From Channa striata (lineage: Eukaryota > Chordata > Actinopteri > Anabantiformes > Channidae): a stretch of DNA of 64,000 nt. Position numbers and translations under genes: made by a program. Shown piece by piece: positions 8,783 to 20,583 of this stretch. Under the pieces are notes generated by a model, which saw only the letters and a list, made by a program, of their open reading frames with translations, searched no databases and had not been told where the DNA came from. Position 1 is the first letter of the stretch. Each line of letters starts with the position of its first letter. Location: positions 14,860,203 to 14,924,202 of the forward strand of contig CM065189.1 in assembly GCA_033026295.1 (NCBI GenBank). The letters are read 5' to 3'.

Positions 8783-11560
8783 GCCATTCCACTTCTAACC
8801 CCACTCCCATTTCTCGTCCCTGTCTCCAGGTTGTTCTGCAGGTTGCTGACCGGTCGGTTCCCCTGGCTGCACTTATTGACTCCGGAGCGGACTCTGAGTT
8901 TATTGATGAGGGCCTAGCCCGCAAGTTGTGCATCCCTCTGAACGCTCATGTTAAACCAGTAGTTATCCGAGCTTTAGACGGCCACATTCTGAATCCTGGT
9001 GCCCTGCAGACCGCGCCCCTCGCCATGCACATAGACAATCACCATGAAAAAGTTACATTCCAGGTCATTCGGTCCCCTCAGCAGCCTCTTATCCTTGGTT
9101 CCACCTGGTTAGCTCGTCATAACCCCCAGATCAATTGGGTGGAGGGGAGAGTAGTGAGCTGGGGCGTCTCCTGTTCAAGTCTCTGTCTCCGTCAGGCCCC
9201 TCGTCTACTTTCTACTTCTCCCTCAGGATCCCCTAGTGAGGATATAGACCTCTCCAAGATCCCTAAGGTATATCACGATCTTAAGATGGTCTTTAGCAAG
9301 TGCAAAGCTACCTCTCTGCCCCCCCATCGTCCTTATGATTGTGCCATTGACCTCTTGCCAGGCTCCATGCCGCCTCGTGGAGGATTGTATTCACTCTCCG
9401 GCCCGGAGCCCGAGTCGATGGAGAAGTACATTAAGGAGTCTTTGGCAGCCGGCCTCATCCGTCCTTCTTCCTCGCCTGCGGGTGCAGAGTTTTTTTTTGT
9501 CGGGAAGATGGATGGGGGTCTCCGTCCATGTATTGATTATCGGGGTCTCAATGAAATTACCGTCCGTAACCGCTACCCTCTTCCCCTCATATCCTCTGCT
9601 TTTGAGCTACTGCAGGGTGCTGCGGTTTTCTCAAAGTTAGATCTTCGCAGTGCTTACCATCTGGTCCGCATCTGTGAGGGGGATGAATGGAAAACCGCCT
9701 TTAACACTCTGGCGGGTCCATTTCTATGGAACCCCGGGGCCGAGTCTGCTTTCCTCCTGTTGAAGGCGGCGTTCTCCTCAGCTCCCATCCTCACTCTCCC
9801 TGACCCTGAAAGGCAGTTCATAGTGGAGGTGGATGCTTCCGATGTCGGGGTGGGGGCCGTACTGTCCCAGCGGTCTGAGCTAGATCAAAAGGTTCACCCC
9901 TGTGCGTTCTATTCACGTCGGCTTTCTGATGCCAAGAGGAACTACGATATTGGTAACCGTGAGTTTTTGGCTGTTAAGTTGGCTCTGGAGGAGTGGAGGC
10001 ACTGGCTGGAGGGGGCCAAACTGCCTTTCATTGTACTCACCGATCACAAAAACCTTGAATATCTGAAGTCTGCCAAAAGACTCAACTCCCGACAGGCTCA
10101 ATGGTCTTTATTTTTCAACAGACTCCAATTGTCCCTAGCTTATCGTCCTGGTCACAAGAACTGCAAAGCAGACGCCTTGTCACGCCTCTTTGATCCGGCC
10201 CCTAACTCCCAAGAACCCGATTTTGTTTTGCCCCCCTCGGTTCGTCTAGCCCTCACACGATTAGAGATCGAAGAAAAGGTTATCCGGGCTCATGCCACCA
10301 CGCCCATTCCTTCCACCTGCCCACCTAACCTTCTTTTCGTCCCAGATGAACTCAGGTCCAAAGTGCTGGACTGGTGTCATGCTTCACGTTTTTTCTGTCA
10401 CCCGGGAGTCTCTTGCACGCTATTTATTGTCCGGCGACGGTTTTGGTGGCCCACGATCGTTAAGGACACAGTTTGTATTAGCCTGCCCCGTCTGTGCCCA
10501 GTCCAAGTCAAGTCACTGTCATCCAGCTGGTCTTTTGTTACCACTTCCCATTCCCAAGCGTCCCTGGTCCCACATAGCCTTAGATTTCGTCACTGGTCTT
10601 CCTCCGGCTCAGGGCAACACAGCCATACTCACTGTAGTTGACAGATTCTCAATGATGGTCCACTTCATTCCCCTACCTGGTCTGCCCACTGCCAAAGAAA
10701 CTGCTGAACTCCTCATTACTCATGTTTTTCGTTTACATGGCCTCCCTCGTGACGTTGTCTCCGACCGAGGTCCCCAGTTTGTATCCAGGTTTTGGAAGGA
10801 GTTTTTCAGGTTGCTCGGTGTGTCCATCAGTCTGTCCTCCAGTTTCCATCCCCAGTCCAACGGGAAGACCGAGCGATTAAACCAGGATCTAGAAGTCGGT
10901 CTCCGTCTCCTGTGTTCCCGGGAACCATCCTCCTGGTCCAAGAATGTGATCTGGGTCGAGTATGCGCATAACTCCTTGCCGTCCTCCGCCACGGGGCTCA
11001 CTCCATTCCAAGTAGTCTACGGGTACCAACCTCCGCAGCGCGGGCTGCGTTGCTCAGGTCTTCCGCATCCTATAAGAAGTATGCTGACAGCCGTCACAGC
11101 CACGCACCTCAGTATCAAGTCGGTCAGCGGGTCTGGCTCTCCGCGGGGGACATTCCCCTCCGCGTAGAGAGCCGTAAGCTGGCTCCGAGGTTCATTGGTC
11201 CTTTTCCCGTGGCTAAGGTCATCAATCCCGTGGCGGTAAGGTTACGACTCCCTGGATCACTCAAAGTTCATCCCACGTTTCATGTCTTTCGCCTCAAACC
11301 AGTCAGGTCCAGTGATCTGGTACCCGCCGCCAGGCCCCCACCTCCCGCCCGACTCATTGATGGCGCCCCGGCCTTTTCTGTGAACAAGTTGTTGCGTTTT
11401 CGCCGTAGGGGCCGGGGTCTTCAGTATCAGGTTGACTGGGAGGGGTACAGTCCCGAGGAGTGCTCATGGGTTCCGGCTCGTTTTATTCTTGATCCTGGTT
11501 TGATCTCTCGGTTCCACCGCGAGCATCCTGACCAGCCTGGGGGCCATCGTGAGACGGCCA
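8783..11560 (+). pseudogene. pol of chromovirus A: protease, RT, RNase H, integrase, chromodomain; broken
   Basis: Protease motif LIDSGADSEFID lies just upstream of 8926. One open frame (8926-10641) holds the RT N-terminal half (CIDYRGLNEIT, FSKLDLRSAYH). It then jumps in frame near 9716 to PFLWNPGAESAF, skipping about 150 residues with the YLDD active site. RNase H follows (VDAS, TDHKNLEYL, HKNCKADALSRL). The integrase zinc site is split by a frameshift near 10460. The catalytic core is in the next frame (LDFVTGL, SDRGPQF, NGKTERLNQ: D, D, E). A chromodomain (QYQVDWEGYSPEECSWVP) ends the protein in a third frame from 11050. It cannot make active RT. Confidence 0.88.
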
Positions 11561-11571
11561 TTGCGGGGGGG

Positions 11572-11613
11572 GGGTACAGTTTCGGTGTTGATCTGTGTTT
11601 AACCCCCCTGATA
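11572..11613 (+). repeat. Remnant of the 3' LTR of chromovirus A
   Basis: After a polypurine G-run at 11565-11574, TACAGTTTCGGTGTTGATCTGTGTT matches the 5' LTR start. The sequence then jumps to AACCCCCCTGATA, which matches the LTR end, followed by target duplication GTTTG. About 690 bp of LTR interior is deleted. Confidence 0.75.
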
Positions 11614-12351
11614 GTTTGCAAATCTAAAATGAGCTTGTTTAATATTAATTAGTATTGGTCTTTGTGTAGGTAGAGCCATGCTTTCTGGGAGTGATGTGTG
11701 TCAGCAGTCTGGAACAATTCAGAACCTGTGAGAAGCACAAATGTTTGTCAGTGGAAGAATCTTGGATTGTGTAAAGAAAACACGTCTTTTTCAAATTATC
11801 TTATGTGGGATGCTTTCTAACTCAAGACAAGTATCACTGCCTCCAAGACTATCTGGTGATGAGTTCTGTTAATAAGTTTCTAATCCTATGTGGTTCATTC
11901 TGCAGGTTGTTTTTTTAATGTTATTTAAATAATGTTAATCAAATTCACATGCTGATGCAGCTCCACTTATTTAAATGCTGGTACCTCCCTATCAATTGAG
12001 GTTCAGGGTCTATGTTTTCCTGTTCTCATTGTCTCACACTTTCACACATTTGACTGGCTGTTACAACACTGTGTTGATAACCCTTCCCGTGCTCTATTTC
12101 TCGCAAGCTCGGTGTATACTTTACATTTTTGACTGCTAATTTTAAGTGTAAGGTACAATTTAAAATCATGTATCTTGAAATCCTTTACTTTTGAAGTTTA
12201 CCAATGTTACATTACACTATATGATGCTTTTGGTAGCTGATACATATCCAGACATGCACACAGGACTGGTTGTATAACATTTGTGGATGTTGCACAGGTT
12301 GACCATGCCTTCGAAATTCTTAGGCTTACTATATGCTATTTATGCTCGCAA
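11614..12351. other. Unit 1 flank resuming after chromovirus A
   Basis: Non-coding DNA colinear with about 40210-40915 in unit 2. It includes CACATGCTGATGCAGCTCCA at about 11948, which occurs again at 17567 and 40517. No gene is seen. Confidence 0.8.
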
Positions 12352-13092
12352 AATTGAACAAATTGAACACCTTTAAATACCTGGGTGTCCATCTAAACGA
12401 AAAACTGGACTGGACAAACAACACAGACTCTCTGTACAGAAAGGGCCAGAGTCACCTCCACCTGCTGAGGAGACTGAGGTCCATTGGTGTGTGCAGGGAG
12501 CTGTTACAGACATTCTACGACACTGTGGTCGCCTCAGCAGTCCTCTATGATGTTTTGTGCTGGGCTGGGAGCAGTACGGACAAAGACAGGAAGAGACTGA
12601 AAAAGCTGGTTAAGAGAGCTGGCTCTGTCCTGGGCTGCACATTGGACTCCATCGAGGAGGTGGCAAACAGAAGGATGTTGGCCAAACTAACATCTATCAT
12701 GGATAACCCCTCCCACCCCCTGCACCACACTGTGGAGGCTCTGAGCAGCTTCTTTAGCACTAGACTGTTACACCCACAGTGCAGGAAGGAGCGCTACCGT
12801 CGATCATTCCTCCCCACAGCCATCAGACTAATGTGTCACGGCAGTGACACACAATGTGCAATTTTACTTAATATATTTTTACTTGTTGTGCAATAAACCA
12901 GATGTGCAATACTCATCGGTTACATTTTCCAATGTTAATATGTATATATTTCAGATTATCGTTAACTTTTAAATGCCTTTTCAGTTAAACTATAATGAAC
13001 ATTGTTCTGTGCAGATTCTTTGTTCTTTGTCTATGGCTGCTAAAACATTACAATTTCCCCACTGTGGGATTAATAAAGTCTTATCTTATCTT
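12352..13092 (+). mobile_element. 5'-truncated non-LTR retrotransposon (CR1/Rex1-like), RT C-terminus
   Basis: The frame to 12896 reads FKYLGVHLNEKLDW, GQSHLHLLRRLRS, then FYDTVVASAVLYDVLCWAGS. This is the C-terminal (thumb and post-RT) part of fish LINEs of the CR1/L2/Rex1 group. The 3' end is a UTR closing with CCCCACTGTGGGATTAATAAAGTCTTATCTTATCTT. The unit 2 equivalent at about 40915 has none of it, so it inserted after the unit duplication or was lost there. The 5' end is truncated, as usual for LINEs. Confidence 0.8.
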
Positions 13093-13399
13093 TGATCTAA
13101 CCCAGGTACAGACTTGCTGTTGAAGTTTTTGTACAATTGGTAACACAAGAAATGTCTTGTCAAATGTTGGACTAATTGGAAATTAGCATATTATATATAA
13201 GATATTAATAAACATTGTAGGACAAAATTTTACATTTAGTATTGTCAATACCTGTGTGATACTATACTGCAGAAAGGGACAGAGAGAGGGAGACAGACAA
13301 CTATAGGAGAAAGACGACACAGAGTTAATGTCCTACAGAAGTGACAAATGAGAGGAGGAAAGTGTCCCCCAGCTGTCTAAGCCTATAGCAGCAGGACTA

Positions 13400-16190
13400 G
13401 AACCAACTATAAGGTTTTGAGCTTAGTATTAAAAATAGAGAGGGTGTCTGCTTCCCGAATCTGGACTGAGAGATGATTCCACAAGAGAGGATAGCTAAAG
13501 ACTCTGCCTCCCATTCTGGTAACCGCAAGTAGGCCTGCATTCTGAGACCGAAGTGGTCTATTAGGATGATCTGGTACTAGGAGATCTTTGAGGTAGGATG
13601 GAGCTTTGTAGGTAAGAAGAAGGGTTTAAAATTCTATTCTGCATTTAATTGGAAGCCAATGGAGAGAAGCTAATGAAGGTGAAATATGATCTCTCTTACC
13701 AATCCCAGTCAGTAATCTTGCTGCAGCATTTTGGATTAATTGGAGGCTTTTTAGAGAGTTACTGGGGCAGCCTGAAAGTAGAGATTTACAATAGTCCAAT
13801 CTAGAAGTAACAAATGCATGAACCAATTTTTCAGCATCGCTTTGGGATAGGATGCTCCCAATTTTGGCAATGTTCCGTAGGTGGAAGAAGGCTGTTCTAG
13901 AGATTTGCTTTATGTGTGAGGTAAATGACAAATCCTGGTCAAAAGAGTTATGTCGTCTAAAGTAGCGATATGGTTAGAAAACATGTCTCTTAGACTATTA
14001 GGCCCAAATACAATAACTTCAGTTTTATCTGAGTTTAGAAGAAGAAAATTATACGTCATCCAGTCCCTTATGTCTTTAAGACATGCTTGTAGTTTGATTA
14101 ATTTATTTGTTTAATCATGTTTCATAGATAGATATAACTGCGTGTCATCAGCGTAGCAGTGAAAATTTACAGAGTGTTTTCTAATAATGTTGCCAAGGGG
14201 AGACATATATAGAGTAAAGAGTATTGGTCCTAATACAGAGCCTTGTGGAATTCCATAACTAACTTTTGTGTATGTCGAAGATTCATCATTAACATGAGTA
14301 AATTGGAATCTATCTGATAGATACGATTTAAACCAATTTAGTGCTGTTCCTTTAATTCCAATTACATGTTCTAGTCTCTGTAATAATATTCTGTGATCAA
14401 TGGTGTCAAATGCAGCACTAAGATCTAGCAGAACTAGTATAGAGACAAGTCCGTTATCTGAAGCCAGAAGAAGATCGTTGGTGACTTTAATCAGTGCAGT
14501 TTCTGTGCTATGATGAACTCTAAATCCTGACTGAAATTCTTCAAACAAGTCGTTTCTGCGCAGGTGGTCACATAATTGCTTTACAACTACTTTCTCAAGT
14601 ATTTTAGAAATAAAGGGGAGATTGGATATTGGTCTGTAATTGGCTAAGACATCTGGATCCAGACTAGGTTTTTTAAGTAGAGGTTTGATTACAGCTATCT
14701 TATAAACCTTTGGTGCATATCCTGTTTGTAAGGATAGATTAATGATATCTAATACAAACGTGTCTAATAAGGGTAGAGCATCTTTGAGCAGTCTAACTGG
14801 AATAGGGTCTAGCAGACATGTTGTTGGTTTTGATGCCATAATAGTTGAAGTTAATTCAGCAAGGTCTATGGGCACAAAGCAGTCTAAAAGGGACTGAGGA
14901 CTTACTGATGATTCTAATTCTGTTGTATTTGTGGGGAGGGTCTGGTGAATTTTATTTCTAATAGCTATGATTTTGTTTGTGAAGAAGGTCATGAAGTCAT
15001 TGCTACATAGCGTTGAGGGAAAACTAGTCTCAACTGAACTGTGGCTCTTAGTCAGCCTGGCTACAGTGCTGAAAAGAAACCGGGGGTTGTTCTTGTTTTC
15101 CTCTATTAGTGATGAATAATAAGCTGTTCTGGCTTTACGGAGGCTAATTTGTATAAGTATAAACTCTTTTTCCAGGCTAAGCGTGATTCTTGTGAATGAG
15201 TGGAACACCACTTCCTTTCTAGTCTTCGTGACGCCTGCTTTAAATTGCGGGTTTGCGAGCTATACCATGGAGATCGCCTGTTCAGAATTACTGCCTTCTT
15301 TTTTAGAGGGGCAATACTATCAAGTATGGAACGTAAAGATGCTGCATAATTATCAGTAAGGTAATCAACTTGTGCAGGAGTACAGTTAATGAGGCTACTC
15401 TCAGTTATATCGGTACATGTTGAGGTAAATGATGAAGGGATCATTTCCTTAAATTTGTTCAGTTTTTTCAGATAAACACCTACTGAAGCAGAACTTCTTT
15501 GTAGCTGCTGTGTAGTCCAATAAACTAAATTCAAATGTTATTAAGAAATGGTCAGAGAGAACAGAATTATGAGGAAATACAGTTAGTTTATCAATTTCAA
15601 TACTGTATGCAAGGACAAGGTCTAGGGTGTGACTAAAACAGTGAGTGGGTTCATTTACAATTTGAGAGAAACCAATTGAATCTAATAATAAAGTAAATGT
15701 CGTGTTGAGGGAGTTACTGTCAGCATCTACATGAATGTTAAAATCGCCCACTATGACGACTTTATCTGCACTAAGCACTAAGTCGGCTAGAAAATCTGAG
15801 AATTCAGTCAAAAATTCAGAATAAGGGACTGGAGGACGGTCCACAATAACAAATAGGAGTGGATTTTGAGTTTTCCAAATTGGGTGTGAAAGTCTCCGAG
15901 TAAGACTCTCAAATGAGTTATAACTATGTTTAGGTCTAGGGTTTATTGGTAAGCTTGAGTGATAGATTGCTGCTACTCCTCCACCTCGGCCTGAGCTTCT
16001 AGGAACATGATGGTTAATATGACTTGGGGGGGTCGACTCATTTAAACTAACATATTCTTCCTTCTGCAACCAGGTTTCAGTGAGACAAAATAAATCGAAT
16101 TGATGATCACTTATCAAGTCATTTACTAACAGAGATTTAGATGAGAGAGATCTGATATTTAATAATCCACATTTAATTGTTTTAGTTTTT
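13400..16190 (-). pseudogene. LINE ORF2: APE endonuclease and reverse transcriptase, frameshifted
   Basis: The endonuclease part (about 16190-15449) carries LLNIRSL, CLTETWL, VGDFNIHVD and LSDHFLI, the four blocks of apurinic-type endonucleases. The RT part (15211-14111) carries ANYRPISNLPFISKILE, GFRVHHSTETAL, LDLSAAFDTIDH, GIPQGSVLGPILF and CYADDTQLYLS (YADD active site). The C-terminus (13931-13626) has GKRDHISPSLASLHWLP. Frames change near 15480, 15150 and 14100, so the protein is broken in at least three places, though each domain is complete. The LDLSAAFDTIDH and HITP-like C-terminal signature point to L2 rather than L1. Confidence 0.85.
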
Positions 16191-16415
16191 TAAAAGTTTA
16201 ACTTTTTTAAGTTATTATGATTAACTCCTCTTGTGATCATTTTTAGTTTGTGTAATTTAGTTAATCGGGGAACAGACACAGTTTCTATAGGAATGTGGGA
16301 GTTGTGGGGGGGTAACGGCGGTAAGGATACTGCAGAGAGGCGTGTAGGACTGGATCTCTGCGTCCTAGGCTCAACTCTGGATTGTCAATCTTTTGGTTGT
16401 CTAATAAAATCAGCC

Positions 16416-17276
16416 CTATTTTTTTGATAAGACAGAGGCACCGTCCAAAGTAGGATGGATGCCGTCTCTCCTAATAAGCCTAGGTTTTCCCCAAAAACTT
16501 TTCCCATTGTCTATGTAGCCCACATCGTTTGCTGGACACCACCTAGACAGCCAGCGGTTGAATGACGACATGCGGCTATACATGTCGTCACTGATCAGAT
16601 TTGGCAGGGGTCCAGAGAAAACTACGGAGTCCGACATTGTTTTTGCAAAGTTACACACCGATTCAATATTCGTTTTAGTGACCTCCGATTTGCGTAATCG
16701 GGCGTCATTTGTTCCTGCATGAATAATGATCTTACTGTATCTACGTTTATCCTTAGACAGGAGCTTCAAATAGGATTCGATGTCGCCCGCTCTGGCCCCA
16801 GGGTAACATTGGACTATGGCCGCTGGCGTCTCTAAGTTCACGTTTCTGACTATGGAGTCGCCAATTACCAGAGTTCGTTCCTCAGCGGGTGTGTCGCTGA
16901 GTGGGGAAAATTGATTGGAAACGTGAACCGGCTGGTGGTGAACCTGGGGCGTCTGTTTAGCATTAGATCGCTTACGAACCGTTACCCAGCCGTCCTGGCT
17001 TCCCGGCTGCTCGGGTACTGCTGGGGAACAGCTAACAGTGGCTAAGCTAACAGTGGCTATGCTAGGTTGGTCCGCACCAGCTACCGGGGCCTGACTAGCT
17101 GGATTGTTTGTCATGGTGCGGAGCCGAGTTTCCAATTCAGAGAGCCTCGCCTCCAAAGCTGCAATAACCTCACATTTATTACAAGTACCGTTATCACTAA
17201 AGGAGGCCGAGGAAAAACTAAACATGTGGCAGACAGAGCAAGTCAGAGGAGAGACAGAAGGAGACGGAGAAGCCAT
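16416..17276 (-). CDS. LINE ORF1 with zinc-finger and SGNH esterase domain
   Basis: 286 aa, starting at ATG 17276. The N-terminus has a CSVCHMFSFS...CNKC pattern (C-x2-C, then C-x2-C), a putative zinc site. A short coiled coil follows (EVIAALEARLSELETRLRTM, about 36-55). Residues about 130-286 form an SGNH/GDSL-type esterase. They show TLVIGDSIVRN (Ser block), IIIHAGTND (Asn block) and RRDGIHPT (Asp-His block), so all catalytic blocks are visible. Esterase-type ORF1 proteins are known from CR1/L2-clade LINEs and bind RNA or lipid. The frame is uninterrupted, suggesting a fairly young insertion. Confidence 0.85.
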   Translation of the reverse strand: MASPSPSVSPLTCSVCHMFSFSSASFSDNGTCNKCEVIAALEARLSELETRLRTMTNNPASQAPVAGADQPSIATVSLATVSCSPAVPEQPGSQDGWVTVRKRSNAKQTPQVHHQPVHVSNQFSPLSDTPAEERTLVIGDSIVRNVNLETPAAIVQCYPGARAGDIESYLKLLSKDKRRYSKIIIHAGTNDARLRKSEVTKTNIESVCNFAKTMSDSVVFSGPLPNLISDDMYSRMSSFNRWLSRWCPANDVGYIDNGKSFWGKPRLIRRDGIHPTLDGASVLSKK

Positions 17277-17566
17277 TGCTAGGTGCTAGGCTAACGAAGC
17301 TAGATCGATTAGGTTTAGTTAGCGATTAGCTAGTTTGTTAAGTTATTTCAGGAGAGCAGGTGTTTGCGTAAACAAATCTTATGCCCAAGTGATAGTTTAT
17401 ACACAGATAAGTCACTGATTTAGAAAACAAGAGCTACGATTAACCAGTGAACAATCCTTCGGCAGAGACCCGAAACAGTGTGAAGAAACAGGAAGTGACA
17501 CAATACGCTTACCGCAGGAGGAGTTCCAAGGAGAGTGGAGCAAGTCTGCTGTCTCTGCTGTCTCAC

Positions 17567-18091
17567 ATGCTGATGCAGCTCCACTTATTTGAATGCTGGT
17601 CTCCCTATCAATTGAGGTTCAGGGTCTATGTTTTCTTGCTCTCTTTTCTCACACTTTCACACATCTGACTGTCTGTTACAACCCTGAGTTGATAACCCTT
17701 CCCGTGCCCTATTTCTACAGGCTGGGTGTATACTTTACATTTTCAACGCTAATCGTGAAAGTAAGGTACGATTTACCTATAATGTATCTTGAAATCCAAA
17801 AGTTTACCAATGTTAGATTACAATGTATGATTCTTTTGGTAGCTGATATACATCCAGACATGCACACAGGACTGGTTGTTTAACATTTGTGAATGTTGCA
17901 CAGGTTAAACATGCCTGGAAATTCTTAGGCTTACTGTATGCTATTTATGCTCGCAAAATTGAACACCTTTAAATACCTGGTTGAGCACCTAAACAAAAAA
18001 CTGGACTGGACAAACAGTACAGAAAGGGCCAGAGTCGCCTCCACCTGCTGAGGAGACTGAGGTCCTTTGGTGTGTGCAGAGAGCTGTTACG
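17567..18091 (+). repeat. Second copy of the 11.95-12.51 kb flank with the LINE 5' junction
   Basis: From CACATGCTGATGCAGCTCC the sequence repeats 11948-12352 and then the first part of the same truncated LINE (AAATACCTGG to GAGCTGTTAC). The LINE junction GCAAAATTGAACA is shared, so the LINE was already there when this piece was copied. The LINE part has an internal deletion of about 20 bp. Confidence 0.8.
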
Positions 18092-18635
18092 TGTGAGGGA
18101 AAGTTCTATATACAGCAGCCTAATTTACAGCAGCCTAACATTGGGTCACACTTCTGGCAGAAGCCGTCTTACCATTTGTTTCCCGCAAGATACCACTGAC
18201 ATGATAAGCATGTGCTACTCAGTAGAAGGCCCACAGGAACTAGTAAGGACAGTGGATCCCAGAAGTAACATTTGCCAGAAACCTCTCATTGACACCTTAA
18301 GCAGACCTTCTGTCTAAACTTTGTTTAACCCTAGCTTCCCCACAGGTAGCTGCCCCAGCAGAGAAGAGACAGTACCAGACTTGCTAATTAGGACTCCTGA
18401 TCAATGTGTATTCAACTGTTTGCATTGTTGAGCAGTTAAAAGCACACGTGAGCCTGACAGAGATTATCAGAATCAGTCTGATCCGCTCGAGTGTAAACTG
18501 CTTTTTGCTCTGTTCCTCTGCCTGCTCCTCTACCTTTTTGCTTATTTTAGCTATGTTATTGTCATTAAATTGCTTAATGATAATGTGAGAGCTGCCTCCT
18601 GTCTCTTAACTTGCTCTCTCAGATTTTTCCACAAC
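18092..18635 (+). other. Possible solo LTR (weak)
   Basis: The segment begins TGTGAGGGAAAG exactly where the copied LINE breaks off. It contains a TTCTATATAC block, an ATTAAA-like signal near 18565, a pyrimidine-rich CTGTCTCTTAACTTGCTCTC end and a CCACAACA terminus. No target-site duplication was found, so the call is tentative. Confidence 0.3.
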
Positions 18636-19855
18636 AGAAAAATCATTAAATCATCATTTAATGATTGTTCAGTGTACCAACAATAAACTATGTGCTTATT
18701 TGGGTGTACAGGACTGTAGTATGCAAATTTTCTTGTTTTGCCTAGTGTTTAAGGATGCCAGCATGAAGCAAAGTAGTTGGCACCCCCGTTATCCCTCAGC
18801 ATGAATGTCTGTGCTTCACATCCCATGCTGGCTGCAGCCTTGCGTGCAAGTACCGATTGAAGCCTCTGCATCTAACGTTTAGAAACTGAAAATCTGTTGT
18901 GTGACTTTGACCGTATGATAACAAAAATGTCACTACAGACTAGTTTGTTGACTGTCACTACACTTTAAAATTGAACTTACAGTTATGACAGTAATACATA
19001 TAAATTATGTCGTATGTAATAAAATATAATAAAATATGAGGTTGGAGTCTATTGAAGAACAAAAGCCAAGAGCCTTAATTAGGGAAGATGAACTGGGAGA
19101 TGTACCATACTACAGTAATCTGAGTAATTGATATAAAGCACTGTCAGGGAGCCCCCAACAATTGATTCTGCAGTGTTAAGTCAAATATATCCTAATCTAA
19201 TCCAAGTCCACAAGTATAATGCTGAACATAGGTGTGCCTGTAGCTCATCTAGTGATAAACTTATTTCAACAATTGCAGTTCCACAAACATTTTAGGATTG
19301 CAGGCATTGAACACTTAAGAAGTGAAAACAAAGTTTTACAACCCTCAAAACTGTTTGCAATACATGCAGTCTAATTTGACCCAAGCCCCTACTTTAATTG
19401 GTCCTTTTAACATTTTTCATACCCTCTAAATTCAACAAATATTTAAAGAGGTTCGTTTAGACGATTTTTTTGGGAAGCAAAGGTCCAGAAGATTATAATG
19501 TCTATTTACTGTGATGTATTATTAAGTAGCCTGTACATAATCAATACTTGCCTGTCAGATCAAATAATTCAGTACAATTCAGAAACCTTTTGACAAATTT
19601 ATTGTTATGTAAAATCGAACTGAGTATATTCACAATCTTATCTAATTTATGAAATAAAAGCAGGGCTGCTTGTCAAAATAAGCAATAATAAAAATGGTCA
19701 AATAAAGTGCTTATCTTTGAAAAAATTAAATATGAAAAGATTTTGGCTAGCTACACGCAACTGTTATCGCCGTATGTTTATTAGTTCCTTGGCAACCTCG
19801 AAATTTCTCTCATCTGCCGATACTGCAAAATTTACCGCCTGTGAGCCACAGAATG
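18636..19855. other. Unassigned AT-rich non-coding DNA
   Basis: About 1.2 kb without a recognisable gene, repeat family or RNA. Its right end is GAATG (19851-19855), the left target-site duplication of chromovirus B. Confidence 0.6.
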
Positions 19856-20565
19856 TGTCAGACGTTAGGTGTTTTATTACTTGTATGGTTTTTGTTTTCT
19901 TGTATGTCTTTTGTTTTTTCATCCTTTGCTCAGTGTGTTCCTGCAGTTCCCCTCTTTGCCTGCTGAGGTTCTCCTCTGGTCCATTCAGTCTCCCCCAGCC
20001 CTTCTTGTTTTCCTCTCCTCTGACTCCAACCATCACACCTGAATTGAATCATACTCTCATTTGTCTTCTTCGTGGCTAGTGTGTCTCTTTGAATATCTAC
20101 CCTGTCTCCCGCTTTGTCCATTCCCCTACCTCCAGCCTTTGTTTGTTTCGGAAGATCGTTTGTAAGCCTCTGGTTTTTTGTGAGTTCGTAGTATTTGTTT
20201 TGTTAGTTTTGGAAAACATCTTGTTAGTGAATTCTTGTTTCTGAGTATAGTTTTTAGAAACATTTGGTTAGAGAATAGTTTGATTAACTTGCATTTAGTG
20301 AGTTTTTGTTCTCTTGTTTTTGTTTTACAGTATATCCTCTTACCTTTTGTTGAGAGCGTTTTATTTTCAACTTATTCTTATCCTCCTAATTTTAGCGAGC
20401 GATCTGTTTTTCCTAGTTCGTTTCTTTATTTGTTCACCTCCCGCCTTTGCAGTGAGCACCTTCTTTTGTGCATTTACAACTTGTTCTCAGTTTTGTGTTA
20501 TTTAAATAAATTCTTTGTTTGTCATCATTCTTGGTCTCGTGGTCCCCAGTTAGTTGGTTTTTACA
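19856..20565 (+). repeat. 5' LTR of chromovirus B
   Basis: 710 bp, TGTCAG...TTACA. GTGGCTAGTGTGT at 20072-20084 lies in the probable transcript 5' end and is complementary to the primer site after the LTR. A polyadenylation signal AATAAA is at about 20507-20512. Confidence 0.88.
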
Positions 20566-20583
20566 ATACACACTAGCCACAGC
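20566..20583 (+). promoter_or_regulatory. Self-primer binding site of chromovirus B
   Basis: ACACACTAGCCAC at 20568-20580 is a perfect 13-base reverse complement of 20072-20084 in the LTR. It starts two bases after the LTR end, the same spacing as in chromoviruses A and C. This fits self-priming rather than tRNA priming. Confidence 0.78.

Larger units (their letters stand above)
7077..11613 (+). mobile_element. Chromovirus A (Ty3/gypsy, Tf1/sushi-like), defective
   Basis: This LTR retrotransposon is flanked by a GTTTG duplication (7072-7076 and 11614-11618). Unit 2 has a single GTTTG at 40210-40214, the empty site. Order is LTR, primer site, gag, protease, RT, RNase H, integrase, chromodomain, 3' LTR remnant. 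It is broken by frameshifts, an in-frame loss of the RT core and loss of nearly all of the 3' LTR. Confidence 0.93.
298..13230. repeat. TAAR duplication unit 1 (interrupted by later insertions)
   Basis: Positions 298-7076, 11614-12350 and 13092-about 13190 align nearly base for base with 28772-34221 and 39959-about 41020. The alignment includes the TAAR gene, a solo LTR, an interspersed repeat, a GA microsatellite and long non-coding flanks. Two unit-1-only insertions interrupt it: chromovirus A at 7077-11613 and a LINE fragment at about 12352-13092. The region 298-2090 holds only duplicated non-coding DNA. Confidence 0.9.
13240..17560 (-). mobile_element. L2/CR1-clade LINE, nearly full length, reverse strand
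   Basis: Both ORFs of a two-ORF LINE are readable on the minus strand: ORF1 at 16416-17276 and ORF2 over about 13400-16190. The 5' UTR extends to about 17560, where unit-flank sequence starts, and the 3' UTR ends near 13240. Exact ends and target-site duplication were not resolved. Confidence 0.85.
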
